Positions 15,703 to 23,956 are shown, numbered from the stretch's first letter. The stretch: DNA of 64,000 nt from Streptomyces beigongshangae (GCF_019710745.1 NZ_JAHKJW010000022.1:1-64000); one strand, 5' to 3'. The notes: generated by a model not told the origin, from the sequence alone. Translations and numbers: made by a program.

Positions 15703-17039
15703 CGGGCCGGACGAGCGGGGACGAGGAGGGCGGACCCTCCGAGCACCCCGGGGACGGCGGGGAGCACCCCGGGGACGGCGGGCCGGCCGACGAGCAGGCC
15801 CAGTTCTCCGCGCTGCTGGAGGACAGTGCCGAGGACCTGTACGAGCACGCGCCCTGCGGTTACCTCTCCAGCCTGCTCGACGGCCGGATAGCGAAGATCA
15901 ACACCACCCTGCTGAACTGGCTCGGCTACGAGCGCGACGACGTCCTGGGCCGCATCTCCTTCTCCGACCTGCTGACCGCCGGCGGCCGGCTGTACCACGA
16001 GACCCACTACGTCCCCCTGCTGAGGATGCAGGGCGAGGTGCGCGGTATCGCGCTGGAGCTCAGGGCCGCCGACGGCACCCGGCTGCCGGTCCTGGTCACC
16101 TCGGAGGTGCGGACCGGCGGCGACGGACAGCCGCTGCTGATCCGCACCACCGTCTTCGACGCCCGGGACCGCCGCGCCTACGAGACCGAGTTGCTGCGCG
16201 CCCGCAAGGAGGCGGACCGGGAGCGCGAGCGCCTGCAGCGCCTGGCCACCACCCTGCAGCGGACACTGCTGCCGCCGGCCCTGGCCAACGTGCCCGGCCT
16301 GGACGTCTCCGCGTACTACCACATCGCCTCCGTCGACGAGGTCGGCGGCGACTTCTACGACCTGTTCCCGCTGGCCGACGGCGCCTGGGGACTGTTCCTC
16401 GGCGACGTGTGCGGCAAGGGCGCCGCCGCCGCGGCCGTCACCTCCCTGACCCGCTACACCCTGCGGGCCGCCGCCGTGTACGACCCCGGTCCCGTCGCCG
16501 TCCTGCGCAACCTCAACACGGTCCTGAACCACGAGTACAACGGCGACGACCCCAGGTTCTGCACCGTCGTCTTCGGCCTGCTCACCCCCGACCACGACCG
16601 GGGCGGCTTCCACATCACCCTGGCCAGCGGCGGGCATCCACCCGCCCTGCTGATGCGCGCCGACGGCACCACCGACCTCCTCCCCACCCCCGGCGGGCAG
16701 CTCATCGGCGTGCTGCCGGACGCCCACATAGCCGCCACCACCGTCCGGCTGGCCCCCGGCGACACCCTGCTGCTGCACACCGACGGGCTCACCGAGGCCC
16801 ACGTCAACTCCACCGCCGGCACCGGAAGCGACGGTCACGGCGGTGTCACCGGCGGTGGCGACGCCCGCTACGGTGACGACGCCCTCCTGGACTTCGCCCG
16901 TGCTCTCGCGCCGACCACCGCGTCGGACACCGTCGGCGCGATCCGCGACCTGCTCGACACCCTCGGCAGCGGCGTGGACGACGACACCGCCGTCCTCGCC
17001 ATCCATGTGCCCCGACCTCCGAGTGGAGAGCAGCAGTGA
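15699..17039 (+). CDS. RsbP-like PAS-PP2C serine phosphatase
   Basis: This 446-residue regulator has an acidic Gly-rich N-terminus carrying an exact 21-bp tandem duplication (15741-15782), a PAS domain (about 35-155, with YEHAPCGYLSSLLDGRI and LNWLGYERDDVLGRISFSDL), a short coiled coil (about 165-190) and a PP2C/SpoIIE phosphatase domain. The metal-binding acidic motifs DEVGGDFYD, LGDVCGKG and DDTAVLAI are present. In the RsbQ-RsbP system the PAS domain senses energy stress with RsbQ and the phosphatase activates a STAS antagonist, freeing a sigma factor. Here a STAS gene overlaps the stop, but rsbQ is reduced to a remnant. Confidence 0.9.
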   Translation: MTGRTSGDEEGGPSEHPGDGGEHPGDGGPADEQAQFSALLEDSAEDLYEHAPCGYLSSLLDGRIAKINTTLLNWLGYERDDVLGRISFSDLLTAGGRLYHETHYVPLLRMQGEVRGIALELRAADGTRLPVLVTSEVRTGGDGQPLLIRTTVFDARDRRAYETELLRARKEADRERERLQRLATTLQRTLLPPALANVPGLDVSAYYHIASVDEVGGDFYDLFPLADGAWGLFLGDVCGKGAAAAAVTSLTRYTLRAAAVYDPGPVAVLRNLNTVLNHEYNGDDPRFCTVVFGLLTPDHDRGGFHITLASGGHPPALLMRADGTTDLLPTPGGQLIGVLPDAHIAATTVRLAPGDTLLLHTDGLTEAHVNSTAGTGSDGHGGVTGGGDARYGDDALLDFARALAPTTASDTVGAIRDLLDTLGSGVDDDTAVLAIHVPRPPSGEQQ

Positions 17040-17398
17040 CCCAGCCGCCCCTGACCCTCCGTATCCGCACCGCTCCCGCCGGCGCGGTCGTCGAACTCGC
17101 CGGGGAGCTGGACCATCAGACCGCCCCCGGGGTCCGCGCCGCGCTGCCCGGGCTGGAGCTGCTCCCCGGGCAGCAGCTCGTCCTGGACCTCGGAGGCGTC
17201 GAGTTCTGCGACTCCAGCGGCATCACCGTGCTGATCGCCGCCCGCAACCACGCCCTGGCGGCCGGCGCCGGCATCGCCCTGGCGGCGGTCCCCGAGCACG
17301 TCAGCCGGATCTTCCGCGTCGTCGGCCTGGACCAGGTCTTCCCGGCCCACCCGACGGCCCGGGCCGCCGAAGCGGCGTGGCGGTCCACCGCGAGCTGA
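17036..17398 (+). CDS. STAS-domain anti-anti-sigma factor
   Basis: The 120-residue single-domain protein has the STAS core VVELAGELDHQTAPGVRAAL and the phosphoacceptor loop FCDSSGITVLIAARN, where the Ser of DSSG would be phosphorylated by an anti-sigma kinase and dephosphorylated by the upstream PP2C. GTG 17036 overlaps the phosphatase stop (GTGA), so the two are made together. The target anti-sigma factor is not in the window. This pairing gives a partner-switch module whose output probably includes stress genes, perhaps the operon that follows at 17642. Confidence 0.93.
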   Translation: MTQPPLTLRIRTAPAGAVVELAGELDHQTAPGVRAALPGLELLPGQQLVLDLGGVEFCDSSGITVLIAARNHALAAGAGIALAAVPEHVSRIFRVVGLDQVFPAHPTARAAEAAWRSTAS

Positions 17399-17641
17399 AC
17401 CGGCCCGGCCGCGCCGGGGGACCGGCGGTCTTCCCGCGGCCCCTCCGTGCCCGGATCTCCTCCTCCGGCTGCGGATGACCGAATTCATCCGCCCCGTACA
17501 CGTGTGAAAGTCCGCTGAGCAGCCACTCGTGCGGAGACCCCCGTCCTCACGGGGCACGGTGCGGGACGCCGGAGACATCGGCGGGCGGCTTCCGTGCCAC
17601 GTGGGCGAAGGGACCGACGAGCGCGAGTGGAGGAGGGGCTG

Positions 17642-18382
17642 ATGAGCGAGTCCGTGCAGGGCGGCACCGGAAAGGTGCAGCAAACCGGTGAGACGGCCAA
17701 GGCAGAGGCCTCGGCGACGGCCGAGAAGGCCAAGCAGGCGGCGGGCGAGGTGGCCGGCACCGCCGCGGACCAGGCCAGGGCCGTGGCGGGCGAGGCACGG
17801 CAGCAGGCGGGAACGGTCGTACGCGACCTGCGGGAGCGCGCCCTGAACGAGGTCGAGGGACAGACCGCGCGGGCCGCCGACGTCCTGCACCAGTGGGCGG
17901 ACGACCTGGCGGGGCTGGCGGAGAACGCCCAGAACGACTCCCCCGCCCGCGGCCTGGCGGCCCATGCCGCCGACAGCGGACACCGCGCGGCCGACTACCT
18001 GCAGAAGCAGGGAGCCGAAGGCGTGGTCTCCGACCTGCAGAGTTTCGCCCGCAGGCGTCCCGGGGCCTTCCTCGGCGGCGCGCTCCTGGCCGGGCTGGCC
18101 GTGGGCCGGCTGGCCAAGGTGGCGAGCAAGGCGAGCCAGACGTCCGGCAGCGGACAGCACGGGTCCGACGTGGCCGTGGAACGGCAGCCGGGACTTCCCG
18201 AGCCGACGCCCGGGACGCTCCCGCCGGCGCCGCCGGTGACCGCCCCGCAGGAACCCGTGCCGGTGACCGGCCAGGATCCCGCTCCGGTGATACCCCCTGT
18301 GCCGCCCGCGCCGCCGGCCGCCCCGCCGGCCGTCGGCACGCCTCCGGGCACGGTGCCCGGCCGCCCGTACCCGGAGGTGTGA
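17642..18382 (+). CDS. Ala/Lys/Glu-rich helical stress-type protein with Pro-rich tail
   Basis: The 246-residue protein has residues 1-110 made of Ala/Lys/Glu/Gln heptad-like sequence (for example KAEASATAEKAKQAAGEVAG), resembling LEA-like or apolipoprotein-like coiled coils. A Gly/Ala hydrophobic stretch FLGGALLAGLAVGRL near 140-154 could touch or cross the membrane. The last 60 residues are Pro-rich (PPAPPVTAP, PPVPPAPPAAPP). It is the first gene of an operon with a holin-X protein (1 base gap) and a DUF3618 protein. Such trios in actinobacteria are associated with the cell envelope and stress, but no activity is known. ATG 17642 follows GGAGGGGCTG, a good SD. Confidence 0.8.
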   Translation: MSESVQGGTGKVQQTGETAKAEASATAEKAKQAAGEVAGTAADQARAVAGEARQQAGTVVRDLRERALNEVEGQTARAADVLHQWADDLAGLAENAQNDSPARGLAAHAADSGHRAADYLQKQGAEGVVSDLQSFARRRPGAFLGGALLAGLAVGRLAKVASKASQTSGSGQHGSDVAVERQPGLPEPTPGTLPPAPPVTAPQEPVPVTGQDPAPVIPPVPPAPPAAPPAVGTPPGTVPGRPYPEV

Positions 18383-18383
18383 G

Positions 18384-18800
18384 ATGTCCTCGGTGTCCCC
18401 CGGACCCGTGGGGTCGCAGGGCCAGGACAGGTCCGTCGGCGAACTGCTGTCCGCCGTGACCTCCGACGTGCAGACCCTCTTCCGCCAGGAAGTGGAACTG
18501 GCCAAGACCGAGATCCGCGAGGAGGCGACCAAGGCGGGCAAGGCCGCGGGCATGTACGGCGGCGCGGGATTCGCCGGCTACATGACGCTGCTGTTCCTGT
18601 CCCTGGCCGCCGTGCTGGGACTCGCGAACGTCATGGACGCGGGCTGGTCGGCCCTGATCGTCACCGTCGTATGGGCCGTCGTCGCGGCCGTGCTGTACCA
18701 GCGGGGCCGCACGCAGATGCGCACCGTGTCGCCGAAGCCCGAGCACACCGTCGAAAGCATGAAGGAGAACGCGGAATGGGCACGTCACCCGACCAAATGA
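18384..18800 (+). CDS. Actinobacterial holin-X / DUF1469 membrane protein
   Basis: The 138-residue protein begins with a cytosolic amphipathic helix (SVGELLSAVTSDVQTLFRQEVELAKTE, written here in two parts: SVGELLSAVTSDVQTL and FRQEVELAKTE). Two membrane segments follow near residues 63-83 and 90-108 and a basic tail. This is the holin-X (Phage_holin_3_6) family, which despite its name is a chromosomal membrane protein of actinobacteria with unknown role, usually beside a DUF3618 gene as here. It ends 25 bases inside the next gene, which suggests translational coupling. No phage genes are nearby. Confidence 0.87.
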   Translation: MSSVSPGPVGSQGQDRSVGELLSAVTSDVQTLFRQEVELAKTEIREEATKAGKAAGMYGGAGFAGYMTLLFLSLAAVLGLANVMDAGWSALIVTVVWAVVAAVLYQRGRTQMRTVSPKPEHTVESMKENAEWARHPTK

Positions 18801-19453
18801 GGGCCGAGATCGACGCCACTCGGGAGCGGTTGTCCGCGGACGTCGACGAGCTCGCCGACCAGGCCAGCCCCCGACGCATCGTGCGCCGCCGCACCGACCG
18901 GATGCGTGGTGCCGTCACCGGCGTCCGGGAGCGGATCATGGGATCCGCCCAGCAGGGCGTCCATGGGACCAGGCAGACCGCGCAGTCCGTGGCGGGTTCG
19001 CTGCAGGACGGCACCGGACAGGCGGCCGGCACCGCGCAGGAGGCGGTCGGCCAGGCAGGGCAGGCGATCAGGGAGGTGCCGGACCGGACCATGCAGAAGA
19101 CGCAGGGAAATCCTCTGGCCGCGGGTCTGATCGCGTTCGGCGTCGGTGTGCTGGCGTCCTCGCTGCTGCCCGCCTCCCAGACCGAGCAGCGGAAGGCCGC
19201 CGACCTCATGGAGCGCGGTGGTGAGGCCCTGGAGCCGGTGAAGCAGGCGGCGCTCGAATCCACGCAGCACCTCAAGGAAGGTGCCATGGAGGCGGCGCAG
19301 AGCGCGGTCCAGGAAGTGAAGGGCACCGCGGCGGACGCGGCCCGGACCACCCAGGACGAGGCGCGGACCCAGGCGGGTCACGTCACCGAGCAGGCCCGCG
19401 ACTCGGGCAGGCAGGTGGCCGACGAGACCCGGCGGCAGGCCGGACAGGGCTGA
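18776..19453 (+). CDS. DUF3618 family membrane-associated protein
   Basis: The 225-residue protein opens with the DUF3618 signature DQMRAEIDATRERLSADVDE and then LADQASPRRIVRRR. A long Gln/Ala/Gly-rich helix follows, with a hydrophobic segment GLIAFGVGVLASSLLP near 120-135 and an Ala/Glu/Gln repeat region to the end. The family is an envelope-associated actinobacterial group of unknown function. ATG 18776 was chosen because AAGGAG lies 10 bases upstream within the holin-X gene. The gene is the last of the operon and is followed by a perfect 44-base palindrome that should end transcription. Confidence 0.85.
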   Translation: MGTSPDQMRAEIDATRERLSADVDELADQASPRRIVRRRTDRMRGAVTGVRERIMGSAQQGVHGTRQTAQSVAGSLQDGTGQAAGTAQEAVGQAGQAIREVPDRTMQKTQGNPLAAGLIAFGVGVLASSLLPASQTEQRKAADLMERGGEALEPVKQAALESTQHLKEGAMEAAQSAVQEVKGTAADAARTTQDEARTQAGHVTEQARDSGRQVADETRRQAGQG

Positions 19454-19508
19454 GCGGCCCGAACGGCCCGAACCGCTCGAACGATCTGAGCGGTCACGCG
19501 TTCAGAAG

Positions 19509-19552
19509 AACCCGAAGCGGGCTCCGGACATGTCCGGAGCCCGCTTCGGGTT
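19509..19552. terminator. Perfect 44-base palindromic terminator
   Basis: Bases 19509-19530 are the exact reverse complement of 19531-19552, giving a 22-bp arm with no unpaired centre other than the turn (stem core CCGAAGCGGGCTCCGG). It is 55 bases past the DUF3618 stop and 67 bases before the acyl-CoA dehydrogenase start. It is one of the longest perfect hairpins in the window. Confidence 0.85.
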
Positions 19553-19619
19553 GTCGGCCCACCGGCCCGCCATCGACGTTTCCGTGCATCCTGCAAGCAG
19601 ATCGTGGAAGAAGGCGGCT

Positions 19620-20813
19620 ATGAGATCTTCCATGGATGACGGGCTCGTGGCCGACTTCTACGACTTCGAGGCCGCGCTGCCGGACGACGAACGCAAGATC
19701 CTGCTCAGGACGCGTTCGTTCATGCACGACGCGGTGAAGCCGCTGGTGAACGAGAACTGGGCCGGGGGCACCTTTCCCAGGGAGCTGATCGAGCGGTTCC
19801 GCGAGAGCGGCCTGGTCGGGCTGTCGTACGAGGGGTACGGCGAGCACCGCCCCGCCGTGAGCCACCTGCTGACGGGGATGATGGCGATGGAGATGAGCCG
19901 GGTGGACGCCTCGGTCGCCACGTTCTTCGGTGTGCACAACGGACTGGCCATGTACTCCGTCCAGGCCGGCGGCAGCCAGGAGCAGCGGGACCGCTGGCTG
20001 CCGGACATGGCCTCCATGGCGAGGATCGGGGCCTTCGCCCTGACGGAGCCGCTCGACGGGTCCGACGTGGCGGCCGGTATGCGCACCACCGCCGAGCGCC
20101 GCGGCGACACCTGGGTCCTCGACGGCGCCAAGCGCTGGATCGGCAACGCCACCTTCGCCGACCTCGTGGTGGTCTGGGCCCGGGACCTTGCGGACGACCA
20201 GGTCAAGGGCTTCGTCGTCGACAAGGGCACACCGGGTTTCGTCGCCGAGAAGATCGAGAACAAGATCTCCCTGCGCATCGTCGAGAACGCGGACATCACA
20301 CTGACCGGTGTCAGGGTGCCGGAGGCCGACCGGCTGCAGAACATCGCGTCGTTCCGCGATGTCGCGGAGATCCTGCGCGCCACCCGCAGCGGGGTCGCCT
20401 GGCAGGCGCTGGGCGTGATGATCGGCGCGTACGAACTCGCGCTCGGGTACGCCACCGAGCGCGAGCAGTTCGGCCGGCCGCTCGCGGGCTTCCAGCTCGT
20501 CCAGGACCTCCTGGTCAGGAGCCTCGGCAACATCACCGCCTGCTGGGGCATGCTGCTGCAGCTCGCCCGGCTGCAGGACTCGGGGGTGTTCAAGGACGAG
20601 CACTCGTCGCTGGCCAAGGCGTACGTCACGGCACGCATGCGCGAGGTGGTCGGCTGGGCCCGGGAGATCTTCGGCGGCAACGGGATCGTGCTGGACTACG
20701 ACGTGGCCCGCTTCTTCGCGGACGCGGAGGCCATCTACTCCTTCGAGGGAACGCGGGAGATGAACACGCTCATCGTCGGCAAGGCGGTCACCGGGCAGAG
20801 CGCGTCCGTCTGA
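19620..20813 (+). CDS. Acyl-CoA dehydrogenase, glutaryl-CoA-dehydrogenase-like
   Basis: The 397-residue FAD enzyme introduces an alpha-beta double bond in an acyl-CoA. Visible landmarks are the helical N-terminus, the FAD-binding strand FALTEPLDGSDVAAGM near 138-153, WIGNATFADLVVVWAR, the helix TEREQFGRPLAGFQLVQD, and the C-terminal YSFEGTREMNTLIVGKAV, where the Glu of YSFEGT is in the position of the catalytic base of the glutaryl-CoA/short-chain group. ATG 19620 is behind GAAGAAGG. It stands alone, with no CoA ligase or electron-transfer flavoprotein gene next to it, so the pathway is not clear. Confidence 0.92.
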   Translation: MRSSMDDGLVADFYDFEAALPDDERKILLRTRSFMHDAVKPLVNENWAGGTFPRELIERFRESGLVGLSYEGYGEHRPAVSHLLTGMMAMEMSRVDASVATFFGVHNGLAMYSVQAGGSQEQRDRWLPDMASMARIGAFALTEPLDGSDVAAGMRTTAERRGDTWVLDGAKRWIGNATFADLVVVWARDLADDQVKGFVVDKGTPGFVAEKIENKISLRIVENADITLTGVRVPEADRLQNIASFRDVAEILRATRSGVAWQALGVMIGAYELALGYATEREQFGRPLAGFQLVQDLLVRSLGNITACWGMLLQLARLQDSGVFKDEHSSLAKAYVTARMREVVGWAREIFGGNGIVLDYDVARFFADAEAIYSFEGTREMNTLIVGKAVTGQSASV

Positions 20814-20837
20814 GCGCGTCCGTCTGAGCGCGTCCGC
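20799..20837 (+). repeat. 14-bp tandem repeat spanning the dehydrogenase stop codon
   Basis: The unit AGCGCGTCCGTCTG occurs at 20799-20812 and 20813-20826, and partially at 20827-20837. The stop codon TGA of the acyl-CoA dehydrogenase gene lies across the first boundary. It looks like a short replication-slippage duplication just after the reading frame. Confidence 0.8.
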
Positions 20838-21045
20838 ATGCGCCGGGCCCGGGAGGACCTCCGCGTCCTACGGGCCGCCGCCGGGCGGCAGCACCGACGC
20901 GTGCGGTTCCGGCCCGGTGGCGAAGCCGCCCACGACGGCGAACCGCTCCGGGCCGACGGCGGCGACCCGGCCCGTGGCCGGCTGCGACACGTACGCCACC
21001 GGGGCCGGCGGGGCCACCGGGAACGGCGTGCGTGATACTCGCGTA

Positions 21046-21552
21046 ATGAACAGGAGCATTACGGGCGGGAGCGGAGCGGTCCCGGTCCGGCGGGCCGTCG
21101 CGCGGGACGCCAAGCGGCTCACGCGGCTCGTGCGCGGCTCGCGCGCCTACGAGGGGCAGTACGCGGCCATGGTCGGGGGGTACCGGGTGGGCCCCGACTA
21201 CATCGAGGCCCACCGGGTCTTCGCGGCCACCGAAGGGCACGACGGACCCGTCATCGGCTTCTACTCGCTCGTCCTCACCCCGCCGGAGCTCGACCTGATG
21301 TTCGTCGCCGACCGGGCGCAGGGACGGGGGATCGGACGGCTGCTCGTCGCCCACATGCGATCCCAGGCGCGTGCCGCCGGGCTCGACCGGGTCCGGGTGG
21401 TGTCGCACCCGCCCGCCGAGGGGTTCTACCGCAGCGTGGGCGCGGTGCCGACCGGGACCGCGCCCGCCACCCCGCCCGCGGTGGTGTGGGACCGGCCCGA
21501 GCTGGAGTTCCGCATCCCCGCCGGCGTGCGGGTCCCGATCGGCACGGAGTAG
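21046..21552 (+). CDS. GNAT-family N-acetyltransferase
   Basis: The 168-residue GNAT protein has the acetyl-CoA pyrophosphate loop AQGRGIGRLLVAHMRS, the preceding strand LDLMFVADR and a C-terminal FYRSVGAVPTG, where the Tyr is in the usual general-acid position. The target cannot be read. ATG 21046 has no SD. A -10-like GATACT (21034-21039) lies six bases before the ATG, so a leaderless transcript is plausible. The 232-base gap after the dehydrogenase gene holds the 14-bp repeat and this promoter. The SRPBCC gene follows 56 bases downstream. Confidence 0.85.
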   Translation: MNRSITGGSGAVPVRRAVARDAKRLTRLVRGSRAYEGQYAAMVGGYRVGPDYIEAHRVFAATEGHDGPVIGFYSLVLTPPELDLMFVADRAQGRGIGRLLVAHMRSQARAAGLDRVRVVSHPPAEGFYRSVGAVPTGTAPATPPAVVWDRPELEFRIPAGVRVPIGTE

Positions 21553-21608
21553 GCTTGTTACTTTCCAGTAGGTCGTCGGCGGGTCCGGTGACCGGGGAGG
21601 GAGCGGCC

Positions 21609-22121
21609 ATGCCCCGTACGTTCACCGTCACCCGCAGCATCCTGGTCGAGGCGTCACCGTCGTCGGTGTACGAGCAGGTCGCCCGGCCCGCCCGGATGGG
21701 CCGCTGGAGCCCGGAGAACCTCGGCGCGACCCTCCCCGGCGGGGACGACGGGCCGGCCCGCGTGGGCCTGGTCTTCGAGGGACACAACAGGCGCGGCCGC
21801 TTCCGCTGGACCACCCGCTGCACGGTCACCGCGGCGGATCCCGGCCGGCGCTTCGCCTTCCGCGTCCACGCCATCGGATTCAGGCGGCCGCGCCTGAAGG
21901 GCCCGATCGCCACCTGGGAGTACCGGTTCGAGGCCGAGGGCACCGGCACACGGGTGACGGAGACCTGGACGGACGACCGGCGCTCCTGGCCCGCGCCCGT
22001 GGCGAACGCCTTCGACCGCGTGGTCACGGGCGGCAGGACGTTCGCCGTCTTCCAGGCCGGCAACATCGACAGGACCCTGCGCAACCTCAAGCGGGAACTG
22101 GAGACACCCGCCCGGCCCTGA
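21609..22121 (+). CDS. SRPBCC-family (polyketide cyclase/START-like) protein
   Basis: The 170-residue protein has the helix-grip beginning RTFTVTRSILVEASPSSVYE and then VARPARMGRWSP, followed by beta strands FRWTTRCTVTAADPGRRFAF and a C-terminal helix NIDRTLRNLKRELE. This fold binds hydrophobic ligands in a deep cavity. Many stand-alone Streptomyces members have no known substrate. ATG 21609 follows GGGGAGGGAG, a strong SD. It is on the same strand as the GNAT gene and converges with the DUF6328 gene. Confidence 0.85.
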   Translation: MPRTFTVTRSILVEASPSSVYEQVARPARMGRWSPENLGATLPGGDDGPARVGLVFEGHNRRGRFRWTTRCTVTAADPGRRFAFRVHAIGFRRPRLKGPIATWEYRFEAEGTGTRVTETWTDDRRSWPAPVANAFDRVVTGGRTFAVFQAGNIDRTLRNLKRELETPARP

Positions 22122-22134
22122 CCCCGGCCCGCGC

Positions 22135-22725
22135 TCAGGCGGCCTCGGCGCGCGCCGAGCGGTGCCGCAGCCAGAGCGGCAGCGCGTACCAGCACACGGC
22201 GAAGTGCAGCATCACCCCGGCCGCCAGGAGCTCCGCGACGATGCCCGGCAGGACGACGCGCAGTATCAGCAGCAGGGTCGACCCGATGGTCAGGGCGAGC
22301 AGGACCATGCCGAACATCATCAGCCGGTGGGCGATCTCCACCAGCTCCCCCTTCATCTGCTGTCCGGAGAGGAAGCGGTGGATGGAGACCGGGGCGATGA
22401 GGGAGCCCGTGGCCGCCCCGCCGAGGACGACGGTGGTGACGTAGATCGCCCGGTCGACGGTGCCCAGTTCCTCGAAGCCGGCGGTGAACGCCACGCTGAG
22501 CAGGAAGCCGAAGAGGATCTGCACGCCGGTCTGCGCGACCCGGGTCTCCTGGAGGATCTCGTTCCAGCGCCGGTTGACCCGCTCCTGGGGGGTCTCCGAC
22601 CCGTCCTGGAAGTCCTCGTCGCGGGGACGGGCGGCACCGGAACCGCCCTGCGGGCCGGAGTCCTCCGCCGGTGTCTTTCCGCTTCGGGAGGCCACCGCGG
22701 GGGCGGATGGGTCCGTCACTGCCAT
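22135..22725 (-). CDS. DUF6328 integral membrane protein
   Basis: The 196-residue protein has a hydrophilic, acidic N-terminus (about 55 residues), the family core ERVNRRWNEILQETRVAQTG, and then four hydrophobic segments near 68-88, 97-115, 134-155 and 160-180. This matches the actinobacterial DUF6328 family of small four-helix membrane proteins of unknown function. It is transcribed leftward and converges with the SRPBCC gene, leaving 13 bases between the stops. The next gene upstream on the same strand, the OYE reductase, is 78 bases away, so the two might be co-transcribed. Confidence 0.8.
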   Translation of the reverse strand: MAVTDPSAPAVASRSGKTPAEDSGPQGGSGAARPRDEDFQDGSETPQERVNRRWNEILQETRVAQTGVQILFGFLLSVAFTAGFEELGTVDRAIYVTTVVLGGAATGSLIAPVSIHRFLSGQQMKGELVEIAHRLMMFGMVLLALTIGSTLLLILRVVLPGIVAELLAAGVMLHFAVCWYALPLWLRHRSARAEAA

Positions 22726-22803
22726 GATGTCCTCCAGGAAGATGCGTGGTAAACAACGAAGAGCCGGATACCCCGCGCGACCCGCGGCACGCCTGCCACT
22801 GTG

Positions 22804-23877
22804 TCAGGCGCCGTACCGGTAAGCCGAGTAGGTCAGGTAGCCCTCGTCGCCGCCCTGGTAGTAGGTCGTCTCGTCGACGGGGGCGAGGGGGACGCCCGTG
22901 CGCAGACGTTCCACCAGGTCGGGGTTGGCGATGAAGGCGCGGCCGAAGCCGATCAGGTCGGCGCCCAGGCCGAGCCAGTGGTCGGCGTCCGACCTGCCGG
23001 TCTGCTTGGGTCCCATCGGGAGGGCCGGGTTCATGACGAGGGTGCCCGGCCAGGCGCGGCGGAGCGCCACCAGCACCTCCTCGTCGGCGGTCGCCTCAAG
23101 GTGCACGTACGCCACCTCCAGCCGCGCCAACTCGCCCAGCAGGGCGGTGTAGAGCTCCGTGACCTCCGTCTCCCGCACCCCCCAGAAGGTGCCGCCCGGG
23201 GAGAGCCGGATGCCGGTGCGCGCCGCGCCGACCGCGTCGACGGTCGCGGACACCGCCTCGACGGCGAACCTGATCCGGTGGGCCACGGAACCTCCGTAGC
23301 GGTCCGTGCGCAGGTTGGCGTTGGACGAGAGGAACTGCGAGATCAGATATCCGTTGGCGCCGTGGAGTTCCACCCCGTCGAAGCCGGCGTCCACTGCCCG
23401 GCGCGCGGCCTCGGCGTACGAGCGGGCGTGCTCGGGCACCTCCGCCGTCTCCAGGGCGCGCGGCACCGGGGCGGGCCGGGGCCCGGTCGGCGTGAACACC
23501 TCACCGGCCGCGGCGACGGCCGACGGGCCGACCGGCCGCATGCCCGTGGTGTCGGGGTGCGAGACGCGTCCTCCGTGCATGAGCTGGGCGAAGATCCGCC
23601 CGCCGTTGGTGTGCACGGCGTCCGTCACCGGCCGCCAGGATGCCTGCTGTTCCTCGGTGTGCAGGCCCGGGGTGCCCGGGTTGGACTGCCCGGCCAGGCT
23701 CGGCTGCACGCCCTCCGACACGATCAGCCCGGCGGTCGCGCGCTGGGCGTAGTAGGTCGCCATCGACGGCGTCGCCAGACCGCCGGCGGCGGCCCGTACG
23801 CGGGTCATGGGGGCCATCACGACCCGGTTGGGCAGGGTGAGGCCGCCGAGCTGGTAGGACTGGAACAGGCTGGTCAC
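22804..23877 (-). CDS. Old-yellow-enzyme alkene reductase
   Basis: The 357-residue FMN enzyme is of the OYE/NADH:flavin oxidoreductase family (TIM barrel). Landmarks are the N-terminal LFQSYQLGGLTLPNRVVMAP with MTRVRAAAGG, the FMN-region FAQLMHGGRVSHPD, the substrate pair in VELHGANGYLISQFLS, the phosphate loop TDRYGGSVAHR and the late GFGRAFIANPDL. It reduces activated C=C bonds with NAD(P)H, often in electrophile detoxification. GTG 23877 is seven bases behind AAGGAG. It is divergent from a MerR gene whose probable operator sits in its over-long promoter spacer (23925-23956). Confidence 0.93.
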   Translation of the reverse strand: MTSLFQSYQLGGLTLPNRVVMAPMTRVRAAAGGLATPSMATYYAQRATAGLIVSEGVQPSLAGQSNPGTPGLHTEEQQASWRPVTDAVHTNGGRIFAQLMHGGRVSHPDTTGMRPVGPSAVAAAGEVFTPTGPRPAPVPRALETAEVPEHARSYAEAARRAVDAGFDGVELHGANGYLISQFLSSNANLRTDRYGGSVAHRIRFAVEAVSATVDAVGAARTGIRLSPGGTFWGVRETEVTELYTALLGELARLEVAYVHLEATADEEVLVALRRAWPGTLVMNPALPMGPKQTGRSDADHWLGLGADLIGFGRAFIANPDLVERLRTGVPLAPVDETTYYQGGDEGYLTYSAYRYGA

Positions 23878-23924
23878 TTCGGACTCCTTCGCGATCCGTC
23901 ACCCGGGTTCCGGGTACGGCGGTT

Positions 23925-23956
23925 ACGCTAAAACCTGACACTGATGTCAGAGGCAA
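23925..23956 (-). promoter_or_regulatory. MerR-type promoter with dyad in a 20-bp spacer
   Basis: On the minus strand a -35-like TTGCCT (23951-23956) and a -10-like TAGCGT (23925-23930) are separated by 20 bases. The spacer contains the dyad CTGACA-N4-TGTCAG (23935-23950). A long spacer with a central dyad is the hallmark of promoters that MerR regulators activate by DNA distortion. It would drive the OYE gene and lies between it and the merR gene. Confidence 0.7.

Noticed and set aside
12846-17006. 1386-codon open frame on the minus strand across pepN and rsbP
   Set aside because: It is out of frame with the clear pepN and phosphatase genes, is Gly/Arg/Pro-rich and shows no family. Long antisense frames are usual in GC-rich coding DNA.
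18384-18800. Phage holin suggesting a prophage remnant
   Set aside because: Holin-X/DUF1469 is a chromosomal actinobacterial family, and no other phage genes, integrase or attachment sites are near.
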